From the NCBI GenBank assembly GCA_035524275.1, contig DATKPC010000022.1, forward strand, positions 10,444 through 74,443: a stretch of 64,000 nucleotides of DNA, in the 5' to 3' direction. The stretch is from DATKPC01 sp035524275 (GTDB taxonomy: Bacteria; Pseudomonadota; Gammaproteobacteria; Burkholderiales; Burkholderiaceae_F). Position 1 is the first letter of the stretch. Each line of letters starts with the position of its first letter. The translations under genes and the position numbers were made by a program. The notes beneath the pieces were generated by a model. It saw only the letters and a list, made by a program, of their open reading frames with translations, had not been told where the DNA came from and ran no database searches. Positions 9,428 through 18,625 of this stretch are shown one piece after another.

Positions 9428-10106
9428 GACGGGCGAGGCGCCAGCCGACGGCGCGGGGCCGCTGACGGCGCGCCGCGCCGGGCTGGCGGCGTGCCGCGCC
9501 TGCGGGCGGCTTGCGCCTGCCATCTCCGGCGCGCCGCAACGCTGCGGTCGCTGCGGTACGCGACTCCGCACGCGGGAGGAGGGCGACCAGGCGCGGTGCG
9601 CGGCGCTCCTGGCCGGCGCGGCCATCCTCTACGTGCCGGCGAACCTGTTGCCCGTGCTGCGGACGACGAGCTTCTTCGACACGCAGGACGACACGATCAT
9701 GAGCGGGGTGCTCTATCTGCTCGATTCCGGATCGTGGCCGATCGCCGCGCTCGTCTTCTTCGCCAGCATCATGGTGCCGGTGATGAAGCTGCTCGCGCTC
9801 GCCGTGCTGCTCTGGGCCGTGCGCCGCGGCACACGGGGCGGCGCGATGCCCCGCGCGCGACTGCTGCGCCTTGTCCACGTCGTCGGGCGCTGGTCGATGC
9901 TGGATGTCTATGTCGCGTCGCTGCTCGTCGCCCTGGTGCAGTTCCACGCGCTGGCCGCCGTCGAGATCCGTCCGGGAATGATCGCCTTCGGGGCGGTTGT
10001 CGTGCTGACGATGTTCGCGGCACAGACCTTCGATGCGCGGCGCCTCTGGGACGGCGCCGATTCCGCGGCGACGCGGAGCGACCGCTGGCAGGAGATCCCG
10101 GAATGA
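9414..10106 (+). CDS. pqiA: PqiA-type inner-membrane protein, second half
   Basis: 230 residues, again with two Cys-x-x-Cys motifs (CRACGR and CGRCGTRL) followed by four hydrophobic segments. The segment LYVPANLLPVLRT with the following TIMSGVLYLLDSGSW is the PqiA family signature. Start ATG 9414 lies inside the 3' end of the previous gene. The stop overlaps the pqiB start as ATGA. The two-gene arrangement implies a heterodimer of halves equivalent to the fused enterobacterial PqiA. Confidence 0.87.
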   Translation: MASSETGEAPADGAGPLTARRAGLAACRACGRLAPAISGAPQRCGRCGTRLRTREEGDQARCAALLAGAAILYVPANLLPVLRTTSFFDTQDDTIMSGVLYLLDSGSWPIAALVFFASIMVPVMKLLALAVLLWAVRRGTRGGAMPRARLLRLVHVVGRWSMLDVYVASLLVALVQFHALAAVEIRPGMIAFGAVVVLTMFAAQTFDARRLWDGADSAATRSDRWQEIPE

Positions 10107-11734
10107 GCGCCGGCGGCGCGTGGGGCGAGGGGGCGCCGGAGCCGGCGATTCGCCGCGAACGATGGCGCGTTTCGCTGGTCTGGATCGTGCCGGCACTCGC
10201 GGCGCTGATCGGCCTGTGGCTCGTCGTCGAGCAGCGGCTGCAGCAGGGCCCGGAGCTGACCATCCGTTTCCGGACCGCCGAGGGCATCGAGCCCGGCAAG
10301 ACCCGGATCCGCTACAAGGACGTCGACATCGGGGCCGTCGAGCGCGTGACGCTGGCGCCGGATCGCACGCAGGTCATCGTCCATGCGCGGCTCGATCGCG
10401 ACGCGCGCTCGATGCTCGTGGGCGACACGCAGTTCTGGGTCGTCCGCCCGCGCATTTCCACGACCGGCGTCACCGGACTCGGCACGCTGCTGTCGGGGGC
10501 CTACATCGGCGTCGAGGCGGGCCATTCGACGGAGGCGCGGCGCGACTTCACCGGCCTGGAGATCCCGCCGATCGTGACGACCGGCCTCCCAGGAAGGCAG
10601 TTCATCCTCCATGGAAGCGGCCTGGGATCGCTCGCCGTCGGATCGCCGGTGTTCTTCCGGCGCATCGAAGTCGGACGCATCGCGGCGTACGCGCTGGACC
10701 GCGACGGCAACGGCGTCACGTTCACGATCTTCATCGACGCGCCCTACGACGCCTACGTGACGAGCAGCGTCCGCTTCTGGCATGCGAGCGGCATCGACGT
10801 GGTCCTGGACAGCGGCGGCGTGCGCGTGCACACCGAGTCCATCGCGACGCTGGTCGAGGGCGGCATCGCATTCCAGGCGCCGCAGGACGAGCCGGGCCAG
10901 GCGGAGGCGCCACCGGGTACCGCGTTTCTCCTCTATCCCGACCGCGATGCGGCGATGCGCGTCCCCGATACGGAGGTGCGCCGCTTCACGGCGTACTTCG
11001 GCGAATCCTTGCGCGGCCTGTCGTCGGGCGCTCCGGTCGAGTTCCACGGCATTCCGATCGGCGAGGTGGAGTCGCTCGGTGTCGAATACGATCGCAACGG
11101 TCTCGTGCGCTTCCCGGTGGCGCTGGACGTCTACCCGAACCGGCTGCGCGCGCGCTCCGTCGCCGGCGCGGCGACGCCGGGAAGCGGGGACGCGGCGTTC
11201 CACGAACTCGTCGACGGACTGACGCGGCACGGACTGCGCGCGCAGTTGAAGACCGGCAACCTCCTGACGGGGCAGCTTTATGTCGCCCTGGATTTCCATC
11301 CGGAGGCGGCGGCTGCGGCCGTGGATTGGACGCGTACGCCGCCGGTACTGCCGTCGGTCGGCGGCGGCCTGGAGGAGATCCAGGAGACGGTCGCCCGGCT
11401 GCTGCACAAGCTCGATCGGGTCCCGATCGATGCGATCGCGGCCGACGCGCGCGCGACGCTGCAGCGCCTCGACACGACGGTGGCCGACGCCGACGCCTTG
11501 ATCAAGCGTCTCGATGCCGACGTGGCACCGCAGGCAGCCGCGACGCTGCAGGAGGCGCGGCGCGCCGCGGAAAGCGCGCGGCGGCTGCTCGACGCCGACG
11601 CGCCCTTGCAGGAGGACGTGCGCGAAGCGCTACGCGAGCTGCAGCGCTCGGCGCGCGCGGTCACGACGCTGTCGGAGACGCTGGATCGGCATCCGGAAGC
11701 CCTGTTGCGAGGTCGCCCGAGGGAGGAAAAATGA
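10103..11734 (+). CDS. pqiB: PqiB, MCE-domain envelope-spanning protein
   Basis: 543 residues, close to the usual PqiB length. One transmembrane helix (VSLVWIVPALAALIGLWLVV) near residue 30 is followed by three MCE/MlaD domains, each with a conserved start such as LTIRFRTAEGIEPGKTRIRYKDVDIG, LPGRQFILHGSGLGSLAVGSPVFFR and RFTAYFGESLRGLSSGAPVEF. A C-terminal coiled-coil-like helical region (about residues 430-535, rich in Ala, Arg and Asp) follows. In the characterised family, PqiB hexamers stack MCE rings into a tube across the periplasm for lipids. It overlaps pqiA and pqiC by 4 bases on either side. Confidence 0.92.
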   Translation: MSAGGAWGEGAPEPAIRRERWRVSLVWIVPALAALIGLWLVVEQRLQQGPELTIRFRTAEGIEPGKTRIRYKDVDIGAVERVTLAPDRTQVIVHARLDRDARSMLVGDTQFWVVRPRISTTGVTGLGTLLSGAYIGVEAGHSTEARRDFTGLEIPPIVTTGLPGRQFILHGSGLGSLAVGSPVFFRRIEVGRIAAYALDRDGNGVTFTIFIDAPYDAYVTSSVRFWHASGIDVVLDSGGVRVHTESIATLVEGGIAFQAPQDEPGQAEAPPGTAFLLYPDRDAAMRVPDTEVRRFTAYFGESLRGLSSGAPVEFHGIPIGEVESLGVEYDRNGLVRFPVALDVYPNRLRARSVAGAATPGSGDAAFHELVDGLTRHGLRAQLKTGNLLTGQLYVALDFHPEAAAAAVDWTRTPPVLPSVGGGLEEIQETVARLLHKLDRVPIDAIAADARATLQRLDTTVADADALIKRLDADVAPQAAATLQEARRAAESARRLLDADAPLQEDVREALRELQRSARAVTTLSETLDRHPEALLRGRPREEK

Positions 11735-12333
11735 CGCCGATGGCGGAGGCCAGGATCCTGGCGTGCGTCGCATGGCTTCTCGCCGTCGCCGGCTGTGCCG
11801 ACTCCCCGCCGCCGATTCTTTATCGCCTGCTCGATGATCCGGCGCCGTCGGCGGTCCGGTCGCCGCCCGGAACGGATGTCGTCGCCATCGCGCCGGTGCG
11901 GCTTCCGGATCGCGTCGATCGTGCCCGCCTCGTCGTCATCGGGGACGACGGGCGCGTCGTCGCGGACGACTCGCGTCGCTGGGCGGAGCCGCTGCCGATC
12001 GCTGTCGAGGAGCTGCTCGCGCGTCGGCTGGCCGCCTCGATGACCGGAACCTGGATCGCGCGTGACCGCGTCGGCCCGGTGCCCGATCCGCGGCTGCGCA
12101 TCGCGCTCGTGGTCGACGAGGTCGATGCGCGCCTCGGCGGGCGCGTCGTGGTCTCCGCGCGATGGGTCATCGCCGATCGGCGCCACGAGCGGACGCGATT
12201 GGGCGACGTCGTCGTCGAGGATCTTGCGCGGCAGCCGGGCTACGACGGGCTGGTCGTGGCGTTGCGCCGCGCCCTCGAGAAAGTCTGCGACGATGTCGTC
12301 GCAGACGCCCGCAACCTGCAGCCTGCCGACTGA
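11731..12333 (+). CDS. pqiC: PqiC-like outer-membrane lipoprotein of the Pqi system
   Basis: 200 residues with a lipoprotein signal (LLAVAGC lipobox, Cys at about residue 22), then an ABC-type transport auxiliary lipoprotein domain (PqiC/DUF330). The family-typical opening PPILYRLLDDPAP and the later YDGLVVALRRALE tail are present. It would anchor in the outer membrane and receive the PqiB tube. Start ATG 11731 overlaps the pqiB stop (ATGA) and is preceded by GGGAGG. This is the last gene of the rightward run; a 58-base convergent gap separates it from the next gene. Confidence 0.88.
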   Translation: MTPMAEARILACVAWLLAVAGCADSPPPILYRLLDDPAPSAVRSPPGTDVVAIAPVRLPDRVDRARLVVIGDDGRVVADDSRRWAEPLPIAVEELLARRLAASMTGTWIARDRVGPVPDPRLRIALVVDEVDARLGGRVVVSARWVIADRRHERTRLGDVVVEDLARQPGYDGLVVALRRALEKVCDDVVADARNLQPAD

Positions 12334-12391
12334 GGCCGAGCTGACCCTCGGCTGCGGCCGATCGACCGGGCGACGCGACGGACGTGCGCGT

Positions 12392-12727
12392 TCAGCGGCG
12401 TTCCCAGTGTCCCGGGACCATGCGCCATCCGGGGCCTTCGCGCACCCACTGGTGGGCGACCCAGACGTGGCCGGCGCGTGGCTCGGCCCAGTGTCCCGGA
12501 ACCCAGACGTGGCGTTCGCCGACCCAGTTCCAGTAGCCGCCGATCCAGACGTAGCCGGCGACCGGCGGGGCGCCGATGACCTCGACCTGCGGCGGAGGCG
12601 GCGCGGTCATCACGACGGCGGGGGCGGCGACGGCGACGCGCGGCGGCGTCACGACGCAACCGGAAAGGTCCAGCGCCAGTGCGCTTGCGGCCAGCACGGT
12701 CGCCAGCCGGCGGTTTGAAAGGTTCAT
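12392..12727 (-). CDS. YXWGXW-repeat lipoprotein
   Basis: 111 residues. The N-terminus has a signal with the lipobox-like LDLSGC (Cys about residue 24). After a Pro-rich linker come repeats built on G-Y/H-W: GYVWIGGYWNW, HVWVPGHWAEPRAGHVWV and WRMVPGHWERR. Such YXWGXW repeats are found in small envelope lipoproteins of beta- and gammaproteobacteria; their function is unknown. It lies 126 bases downstream of the livM stop and could be read from the phenol operon or from its own promoter. Confidence 0.85.
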   Translation of the reverse strand: MNLSNRRLATVLAASALALDLSGCVVTPPRVAVAAPAVVMTAPPPPQVEVIGAPPVAGYVWIGGYWNWVGERHVWVPGHWAEPRAGHVWVAHQWVREGPGWRMVPGHWERR

Positions 12728-12853
12728 CTTCTTCGGCTCGTCGGTTTCGATGTCGATCGCGCCAAGCGCGACACGGAACGAATCTAGCGGCTTGCGCGGT
12801 CCGCGTCCGTAACTTTTTGAAATCGACTGTGAGAGGAAGATGCAGGCCGTCCG

Positions 12854-13897
12854 TCAAGGCCCGTCGAGGCCTCGGACCTTGCGTCGCAGCGGAAAGATCG
12901 GCAGGTCGACGCGCTTCGCGACGAGGCCCCACAGTCCGTCCTTCGCGAGAAGCACGACAAGCATCGTCAGGATGCCGAGCACGATCATGTAGATGCTGCC
13001 CAGGTCCGAAAGCCATTCCCTCAGCGCGAAGAAGATGATCGTTCCGACCAGCGGGCCCTCGAGGGTACCGATGCCGCCGATCACGACGATGAAGAGCGCG
13101 GTCGTCGACCATTCGATCGAGAACGCGGAGTCGGGCGAGACGCGCAGCTTCGTGACGAAGATCAGCGCGCCGATCATCGCGCAGCCTGCCGCAGCCGCCA
13201 CGTAGACGAGCAGCTTGACCCGCCGCACGTCGATTCCGAGGCTCTGCGACGAACGTTCGCTGTCGCGCACCGCGACCAGCGCGAGGCCGTGGCGCGAGCG
13301 CAGCAGCGCGTAGATGCCCAGCATCGAACCGACGCCGAGGACGAGCGCCACCCACAGCGTCATCGCGTCGCGCCAGTCGATCGACATGCCGCGCACCGCA
13401 TTGGCGATCGATACGCCGGAGCCGCCGCTCACGAAAGGCATGTTCGCCATGACGAGGCGGAAGACCTCGGCCGCGACCCACGTGCCGACCGCGAACTGCG
13501 CGCCGCGCAGCCGGAACAGCAGCGGCGAGATCGCGACGGCGACGACGGCGCCGACGATCCCGGCCAGCGGGACGATCGCGAAGACGTTCAACCCGCCATG
13601 CAGTCCGAGCGTCACCAGGCTGTAGGCGCCGAGGCCGACGAAGGCCTGCTGGCCGACCGACAGCAGGCCCCCGTAGCCCGCCAGCAGGTTCCACATCTGG
13701 GCCAGCGCAAGCAGGTAGAGGAATTCGGTGACCAGGCGCAACTGGTCGCGCTCGGCCCACCACGGCATCGCGGCGATGCCGACGACAAGGATCGCCGCGA
13801 CGACCGCGGCGACGAAGCTGACGCGGTTGCCGCGCGTGACGGCCACCCCGGCAAAGGGAGCATCGGCGTCGCGGGTGGGTGCCGACGGGTCGTTCAT
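12854..13897 (-). CDS. livM: Branched-chain-type ABC transporter permease, LivM family
   Basis: 347 residues with about ten hydrophobic segments. Family motifs are LSVGQQAFVGLGAYSLV near residue 78 and the cytoplasmic EAA-like loop ALVAVRDSERSSQSLGIDV. An N-terminal 25-residue hydrophilic extension is present. It pairs with LivH (4-base overlap ATGA) to form the membrane channel of the importer encoded by 12854-17545. The gene set is continuous with the phenol operon, so the cargo is more likely an aromatic acid or phenolic than an amino acid; this is inferred from context only. Confidence 0.88.
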   Translation of the reverse strand: MNDPSAPTRDADAPFAGVAVTRGNRVSFVAAVVAAILVVGIAAMPWWAERDQLRLVTEFLYLLALAQMWNLLAGYGGLLSVGQQAFVGLGAYSLVTLGLHGGLNVFAIVPLAGIVGAVVAVAISPLLFRLRGAQFAVGTWVAAEVFRLVMANMPFVSGGSGVSIANAVRGMSIDWRDAMTLWVALVLGVGSMLGIYALLRSRHGLALVAVRDSERSSQSLGIDVRRVKLLVYVAAAAGCAMIGALIFVTKLRVSPDSAFSIEWSTTALFIVVIGGIGTLEGPLVGTIIFFALREWLSDLGSIYMIVLGILTMLVVLLAKDGLWGLVAKRVDLPIFPLRRKVRGLDGP

Positions 13898-14766
13898 CGA
13901 TCGCGCGTCTTTGGAAACAGCCCTTGCGGGCGCAGGGAAAGGACCAGGAAAAAGGCGAGGTGTCCGAACAGCACGCCCCAGCCTGGGTTCAGCTTCGCGC
14001 CGACGGCTTGGGCGACGCCGAGGATCACGCCGCCGGCGACCGTTCCCCAGACCGAGCCGAGGCCGCCGATGATGACGGATTCGAACGAGTAGAGCAGGCG
14101 AGCCGGTCCGTCGGTCGGTCCGATCGTCGTGCGCATCACGAGAAAGACGCCGGCGAGCGCGACGACGGCACTTGCGACGGCCATCGCGAGCGCGTAGATA
14201 TGGTGCCGGTCGATCCCCATCAACTGCGCGGTCCCCGGGTCGTCGGATGTCGCGCGGAACGCCCGGCCGACACGCGTATGCCGGAACAGCCATTGAACGG
14301 CGGCGATCGTCGCCAGCGCGGCGCCCATCGCGATCATCGGGAGCACGCCCAGGCCGATCTGGCCGCCGAGGTCCAGCGTCGCGGTGGACAGTCCGCCGGT
14401 GTCGAGGCCCCGCACGTCGGCGGAAAAGACCGCCAGCAGCGAATTCTGGATCACGATCGAAAGGCCGAAGGTGAGCAGCAGCGGCCGCATCGGATCGCCG
14501 CCGAACGTGCGGTTGAAGACCAGGCGTTGCGCGGCGTAGCCGAGCGCCGCCAGCGCCGGCACGACGATCAGCGCGGCGACGAACGGCGGGGCGCCGAGCG
14601 CCGAGGCGACGGCGATCGCGGCGTAGCCGGCGAAGACGATCATGTCGCCGTGCGCGATGTTGATCATCCGCATCACGCCGAACGACAGCGACAGGCCGGC
14701 GGCGAACATCGCGTACAGGCCGCCGAGCAGGACGCCTTGCAGGATGGTGTTGATCCACTCCGCCAT
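13894..14766 (-). CDS. livH: Branched-chain-type ABC transporter permease, LivH family
   Basis: 290 residues, all-helical membrane protein. The N-terminal signature LYAMFAAGLSLSFGVMRMIN followed by IAHGDMIVFAGYAA is diagnostic of LivH. The loop FRATSDDPGTAQLMGID is the ATPase-contact region. It lies three bases downstream of the LivF-type ATPase gene and overlaps livM. It has the usual family length. Confidence 0.9.
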   Translation of the reverse strand: MAEWINTILQGVLLGGLYAMFAAGLSLSFGVMRMINIAHGDMIVFAGYAAIAVASALGAPPFVAALIVVPALAALGYAAQRLVFNRTFGGDPMRPLLLTFGLSIVIQNSLLAVFSADVRGLDTGGLSTATLDLGGQIGLGVLPMIAMGAALATIAAVQWLFRHTRVGRAFRATSDDPGTAQLMGIDRHHIYALAMAVASAVVALAGVFLVMRTTIGPTDGPARLLYSFESVIIGGLGSVWGTVAGGVILGVAQAVGAKLNPGWGVLFGHLAFFLVLSLRPQGLFPKTRDR

Positions 14767-14769
14767 GGG

Positions 14770-15468
14770 TCAGGAACCGAAGTAGGCGAGCGTGATCTGC
14801 TCGCGCGTGAGTTCGCCGGGGATGCCTTCGAGCGCGACGCGGCCCTCCTGGAAGCAGGCGACGCGGTCGGCGACCTTCAGGGCCTGGCCGATGTCCTGTT
14901 CGACGAGAACGATCGCCATGCCTTCGGCGCGGATCTGCGGCAGCGTGCGATAGATGTCACGCACGACGACGGGCGCCAGCCCGAGCGAGATCTCGTCGCA
15001 CAGCAGAAGCTTCGGATTGGCCATCAGCGCGCGGCCGACGGCCACCATCTGCTGCTGGCCGCCGGACAGTTCGGTGCCGTTGCGCAGGCGGAACTCGCGC
15101 AGGATGGGGAACAACGCGTAGACGCGCTGCAGGTTCCACGGCCCGGCGCGGCGCGAGTAGCCTCCGATCAGCAGGTTCTCCTCGACGTTCAGGCTGGGGA
15201 ACAGCATGCGTCCTTCCGGCACCATCGCCATGCCGGCGGCCGCGACCCGCTGCGCCGGCCAGCCGTCGAGCGCCTGGCCGTCGAAGCGCACGTTGCCCTG
15301 TGACAGCGGAAGCTGGCCCGCGATCGCGCGCAGGAACGTCGTCTTCCCGGCGCCGTTGGCGCCGATGATCGCGACGGCCTCTCCCGGCTCGACGCGGAAG
15401 TCGATGCCATGGAGCGCCTGGAAGTCGCCGTAGCCGGCGCGGATCGCGCGGGCTTCCAGCAGGCTCAT
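14770..15468 (-). CDS. livF: ABC transporter ATP-binding protein, LivF family
   Basis: 232 residues. Walker A GANGAGKTT (about 36-44), signature LSGGQQQMVAVGRAL and Walker B LLLCDEISLGLAP are intact. The VPEGRMLFPSLNVEENL segment is typical of LivF rather than LivG. It forms a heterodimer with the LivG protein encoded 7 bases upstream and drives import by the LivHM permease. Confidence 0.92.
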   Translation of the reverse strand: MSLLEARAIRAGYGDFQALHGIDFRVEPGEAVAIIGANGAGKTTFLRAIAGQLPLSQGNVRFDGQALDGWPAQRVAAAGMAMVPEGRMLFPSLNVEENLLIGGYSRRAGPWNLQRVYALFPILREFRLRNGTELSGGQQQMVAVGRALMANPKLLLCDEISLGLAPVVVRDIYRTLPQIRAEGMAIVLVEQDIGQALKVADRVACFQEGRVALEGIPGELTREQITLAYFGS

Positions 15469-15475
15469 CTGGGCC

Positions 15476-16231
15476 TCATTCGACGTCGATCCCCATGTAG
15501 ATCTCCTTCACCGCTGGGTCGGCCATCACGGCGGTCGGTTCGCCCTCGGCGATGCGGCGGCCGAAGTCCAGTGCGAGCAGGCGCCCGACGATGGCGGTCA
15601 GCGCATGGACGATGTGCTCGATCCAGAGGATCGTGACGCCTTCCTCGCGAATCGAGCGGATCGTCGCAAGCAGTTCGTGCACCTCGTGCTCGGTCAGGCC
15701 GCCGGCGATCTCGTCGAGCAGCAGCAGCGTCGGGCGGGTCGCGAGCGCCCGTGCCATCTCGAGCCGCTTGCGGTCGAGCAGCGGCAGCGCGCCGGCCACC
15801 CGATTGGCCTTCGAGGCGAGCCCGGTCCGCTGCAGCACGCGCAGCGCGACCGGTTGCGCCGCGCGTTCGCCGATCCCGCCGCCGAACATCGCGCCGACGA
15901 GGACATTCTCGTAGACACTGAGCCCGACGAAGGGATGCGGGATCTGGTAGGAGCGGGCAATGCCGGCACGACACCGCGCCGCCGGCGACAGCGTGGTGAC
16001 GTCCTGGCCGCAGAACGTGATGCGGCCGGCGTCGGCGACCGAATCCCCGGCGATCAGGTTCATCAGCGTCGTCTTTCCGGCGCCGTTGGGACCGATGATG
16101 CCCAGTGCCTCGCCGCGGCTGACCGCCAGCGACAGGCCGTCAGTCACGCGCAGCGAGCCGTAGCTCTTGCTGACCGCATCGAGTCGAAGCAGCGTCTCGC
16201 CGGGCGCGACCTCCGGATGCCCACGAACCAT
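15476..16231 (-). CDS. livG: ABC transporter ATP-binding protein, LivG family
   Basis: 251 residues. Walker A IIGPNGAGKTTLMNLIAGD, the Q-loop region AGIARSYQIPHPFVGLSVYENV, the variant signature LDRKRLEMARALATRP and Walker B LLLLDEIAGGL are visible. The signature reads LLDRKR where LSGGQ-like residues normally stand (many LivG proteins have LSYGQQR), a modest deviation shared with some aromatic-acid Liv transporters. It starts 12 bases after the binding-protein gene stop, so the five genes form one transcription unit. Confidence 0.88.
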   Translation of the reverse strand: MVRGHPEVAPGETLLRLDAVSKSYGSLRVTDGLSLAVSRGEALGIIGPNGAGKTTLMNLIAGDSVADAGRITFCGQDVTTLSPAARCRAGIARSYQIPHPFVGLSVYENVLVGAMFGGGIGERAAQPVALRVLQRTGLASKANRVAGALPLLDRKRLEMARALATRPTLLLLDEIAGGLTEHEVHELLATIRSIREEGVTILWIEHIVHALTAIVGRLLALDFGRRIAEGEPTAVMADPAVKEIYMGIDVE

Positions 16232-16243
16232 CGCGAGGCCCGA

Positions 16244-17545
16244 TCAGGCGATCGGCTTCAGCGCGCCGCCCAGCGGGATGTTGCTCGCCTGGCTGTTCTC
16301 GACGATCACGAGGTCCAGGTCCTTGCCCTTGCGCTGCCACTGGCCGCCGACGAGCGGGGTCTTCGACACGCTCGGGACCGGCCCCTTCTGGAAGTTGACC
16401 GGACCGACGATCGTCGCGAGGTCCGTCGCGCGCAGCGCGTCGCGAATCGCCTTCGGGCCCTTGCCGCCGGCCTGCTTCAGCGCGGCGAGCGCGACCTCGA
16501 ACAGCGAATGCTTGAACCCGAGCGGCATCGACCACGGCTTGCCGGTTGCCTTCATGTACGCGGCGCCCAGTTCCGCCGAGGTCTGGCCCGTCAGCGACGA
16601 CTTGAAGGGGTGCTGCGGCGACCACCAGACCTCCACGGAAAGCCCTTCTGACCGGGGGCCGAATGCCGTGACGGCGGCGGGAAACTCGGTCGCCTTCCCG
16701 ACCGTCACGATCTTCGGCTTGAAGCCCTGCTGCGCCGATTGCGACCAGAAATTGCCGAAATCCGGCGGCGGCACGACACCGGTGACGATCTCGACGCCGG
16801 CCTTCTTGAATTCGGTGATGTACGCGGTGAAGTCGTCCGCCGGGCTCTGGTAGCGGCCCTTGTCGATGAACGTCAGCTTGCGCGCGCCGGCCACCGAAGG
16901 GAAGCCGATCTTCGCGTCGCCCCAGGCGTTGCCGTCCGGATCGTTCGGCCACAGGGCGCCGACGACCCGGTTGGTCGGCAGCTTGTCCCAGATCCCGGTG
17001 TAGACCGCGATGATGTCTTCCAGGCCCCAGAAGAAGTGGTTCGTCCATTCGAAGCCCTTCTTCGGGTCGCCACCGCGGCCGAAGAAGTGCGGCTGCCATG
17101 GCGTGTCATTGGTCACGCATGGCATGCCGTTCAGTTCGCACTGGTCGGCGACCGGGTTCGTCGTCTCCGGCGTGCAGCCGGAAATCACGATGTCGACCTT
17201 GTGCTTCAGGATCAGTTCGGAGGTGACCTCGGCGGCACGGCTTGAATTGGACTGCGAGTCCTTGTAGATGATCTCGACCGCGTAGTTCGTCCCGCCGGCC
17301 TTGATCCCGCCGTCGAGCAACTTCTTCATTTCCGCAAGCGTGAACGGGTCGGGTTCCGCGAAGACGGCCAGCGGCCCGGTCTGCGGCGCGACATAGCCGA
17401 TCTTCAAGGTCGTGGCCGCGTGGACCCATGGCGCGTGGACGATCGATGCCGCGGCGGCGGCCGATCCGCCGATCCGCTTCAGCGCGTCGCGGCGGCCCGC
17501 GGATTCCGGGGCGGCGCCATCCAGGGATTTGTTCGTGTCGGTCAT
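16244..17545 (-). CDS. Periplasmic substrate-binding protein of a Liv-type ABC importer
   Basis: 433 residues of the Leu/Ile/Val-binding (periplasmic-binding type 1) family. The N-terminus has a Tat-like signal (RRDALKRIGG, hydrophobic stretch, cleavage near VHAA). The mature part starts TTLKIGYVAPQTGPLAVFAE. Start ATG 17545 follows GAGGAGA seven bases upstream; an in-frame ATG at 17563 has no such site. It follows the last meta-pathway gene by 80 bases with no terminator that I can see, so it is probably part of the phenol operon. Relatives in aromatic-degradation clusters bind aromatic acids, but the ligand here is not determinable. Confidence 0.88.
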   Translation of the reverse strand: MTDTNKSLDGAAPESAGRRDALKRIGGSAAAAASIVHAPWVHAATTLKIGYVAPQTGPLAVFAEPDPFTLAEMKKLLDGGIKAGGTNYAVEIIYKDSQSNSSRAAEVTSELILKHKVDIVISGCTPETTNPVADQCELNGMPCVTNDTPWQPHFFGRGGDPKKGFEWTNHFFWGLEDIIAVYTGIWDKLPTNRVVGALWPNDPDGNAWGDAKIGFPSVAGARKLTFIDKGRYQSPADDFTAYITEFKKAGVEIVTGVVPPPDFGNFWSQSAQQGFKPKIVTVGKATEFPAAVTAFGPRSEGLSVEVWWSPQHPFKSSLTGQTSAELGAAYMKATGKPWSMPLGFKHSLFEVALAALKQAGGKGPKAIRDALRATDLATIVGPVNFQKGPVPSVSKTPLVGGQWQRKGKDLDLVIVENSQASNIPLGGALKPIA

Positions 17546-17625
17546 TCGCTTGTCTCCTCGCATCGTTTTGTGGTGGGCGGCACCGCGCAGGGCGTGGGCG
17601 CGGCTTGATTCGGGAATATCGCGGG

Positions 17626-17817
17626 TCAGCGTCCGAGGTCCTTGGCGCTGACGCCGGCGATTCCCCAGTTTTCCTTCGGCATCTCGTGGATCCAGACGCG
17701 GACGCTTTCCTTCGGCGCACCCACGGCGTCGATCAGCGCCTGCGTGACCTTCTCGATCACGGCGCGCTTCTGGTCCGCGGTCCGGCCTTCCAGCATGTAG
17801 ATCTGTGCGAATGGCAT
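17626..17817 (-). CDS. dmpI: 4-oxalocrotonate tautomerase
   Basis: 63 codons, matching the 62-residue mature family size. The start is MPFAQIYMLEGRT, so removal of Met exposes the catalytic Pro1, and Arg at mature position 11 is also present. It converts 2-hydroxymuconate to 2-oxo-3-hexenedioate in the dehydrogenase branch of the meta pathway. It lies 19 bases after the decarboxylase gene, the standard dmpH-dmpI order. Confidence 0.93.
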   Translation of the reverse strand: MPFAQIYMLEGRTADQKRAVIEKVTQALIDAVGAPKESVRVWIHEMPKENWGIAGVSAKDLGR

Positions 17818-17836
17818 GCCAAGCTCCCGGTGATGG

Positions 17837-18625
17837 TCAGACGAACCGCAGGCCGGTGCTGCCCAGCCCCTGCACGCGCAGCGTGACGTTGTCGCCGGCC
17901 TTGACGGCGACAGCTTCGGTGATGCCGCCGGAAAGGATCAGCGTGCCGGCCGGGATCTCCTGGCCGCGCGCGCCGAGGTGGTTGGCGAGCATCGCAATGG
18001 CGGCGGCCGGGTGACCCAGAACGGCGGCGCCGGCGCCGAATGCGACCGGTTCGCCGTTCTTCTCCATCACGATCCCGATCGTCCGCAGGTCCAGCCCGTC
18101 GACCCGGGACGGCTGCCCGCCCACGACGAACCGGGCGGCCGACGTGTTGTCGGCGACGACACTCTTCAGGTCGAACTTGAAGTCGCGATACCGGCTGTCG
18201 ATCACTTCGATGCCGGGAATCACGAAGTCGGTCGCGGCGAGCACATGGGCGATGTGGCAGCCCGGCCCGCGCAGCGGCCGCGACGTGACGAATGCGATCT
18301 CCGGCTCGACCTTCGGGTGGATCAGTTCGCTCGCCTTGCACTCGGAGCCGTCGGCCACCGCATAGTCGTCGGTCATGAAGCCGAAGACCGGCGTGCTGAC
18401 GCCCATCTGCTTCATCTTGGCGTGCGACGTCAGGCCGGCCTTCAGGCCGGCGCGGCGCAGCCCGCGGGCGAGCTTGCGGCGCAGGATTTCGTCCTGGATC
18501 GCATACGCGTCGTCCCAATCCATCTCCGGGTGCCGGTCCGTGATCTTCGGCGTGTCCCGCACCTCGAGCTGGCACGTCTCCAGGTGCTCCGCCAGCCCGG
18601 CGATGGTCTGCGCGTCGAGCTTCAT
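17837..18625 (-). CDS. dmpH: 4-oxalocrotonate (2-oxo-3-hexenedioate) decarboxylase
   Basis: 262 residues of the fumarylacetoacetase-like hydratase/decarboxylase family. The metal-binding region KVEPEIAFVTSRPL holds the E-x-E pair expected for Mg binding. It makes 2-hydroxypenta-2,4-dienoate and CO2 from 2-oxo-3-hexenedioate, and in the known pathway it forms a complex with the hydratase DmpE, to which it is clearly related. The 3' end of dmpG overlaps its start by 4 bases. Confidence 0.92.
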   Translation of the reverse strand: MKLDAQTIAGLAEHLETCQLEVRDTPKITDRHPEMDWDDAYAIQDEILRRKLARGLRRAGLKAGLTSHAKMKQMGVSTPVFGFMTDDYAVADGSECKASELIHPKVEPEIAFVTSRPLRGPGCHIAHVLAATDFVIPGIEVIDSRYRDFKFDLKSVVADNTSAARFVVGGQPSRVDGLDLRTIGIVMEKNGEPVAFGAGAAVLGHPAAAIAMLANHLGARGQEIPAGTLILSGGITEAVAVKAGDNVTLRVQGLGSTGLRFV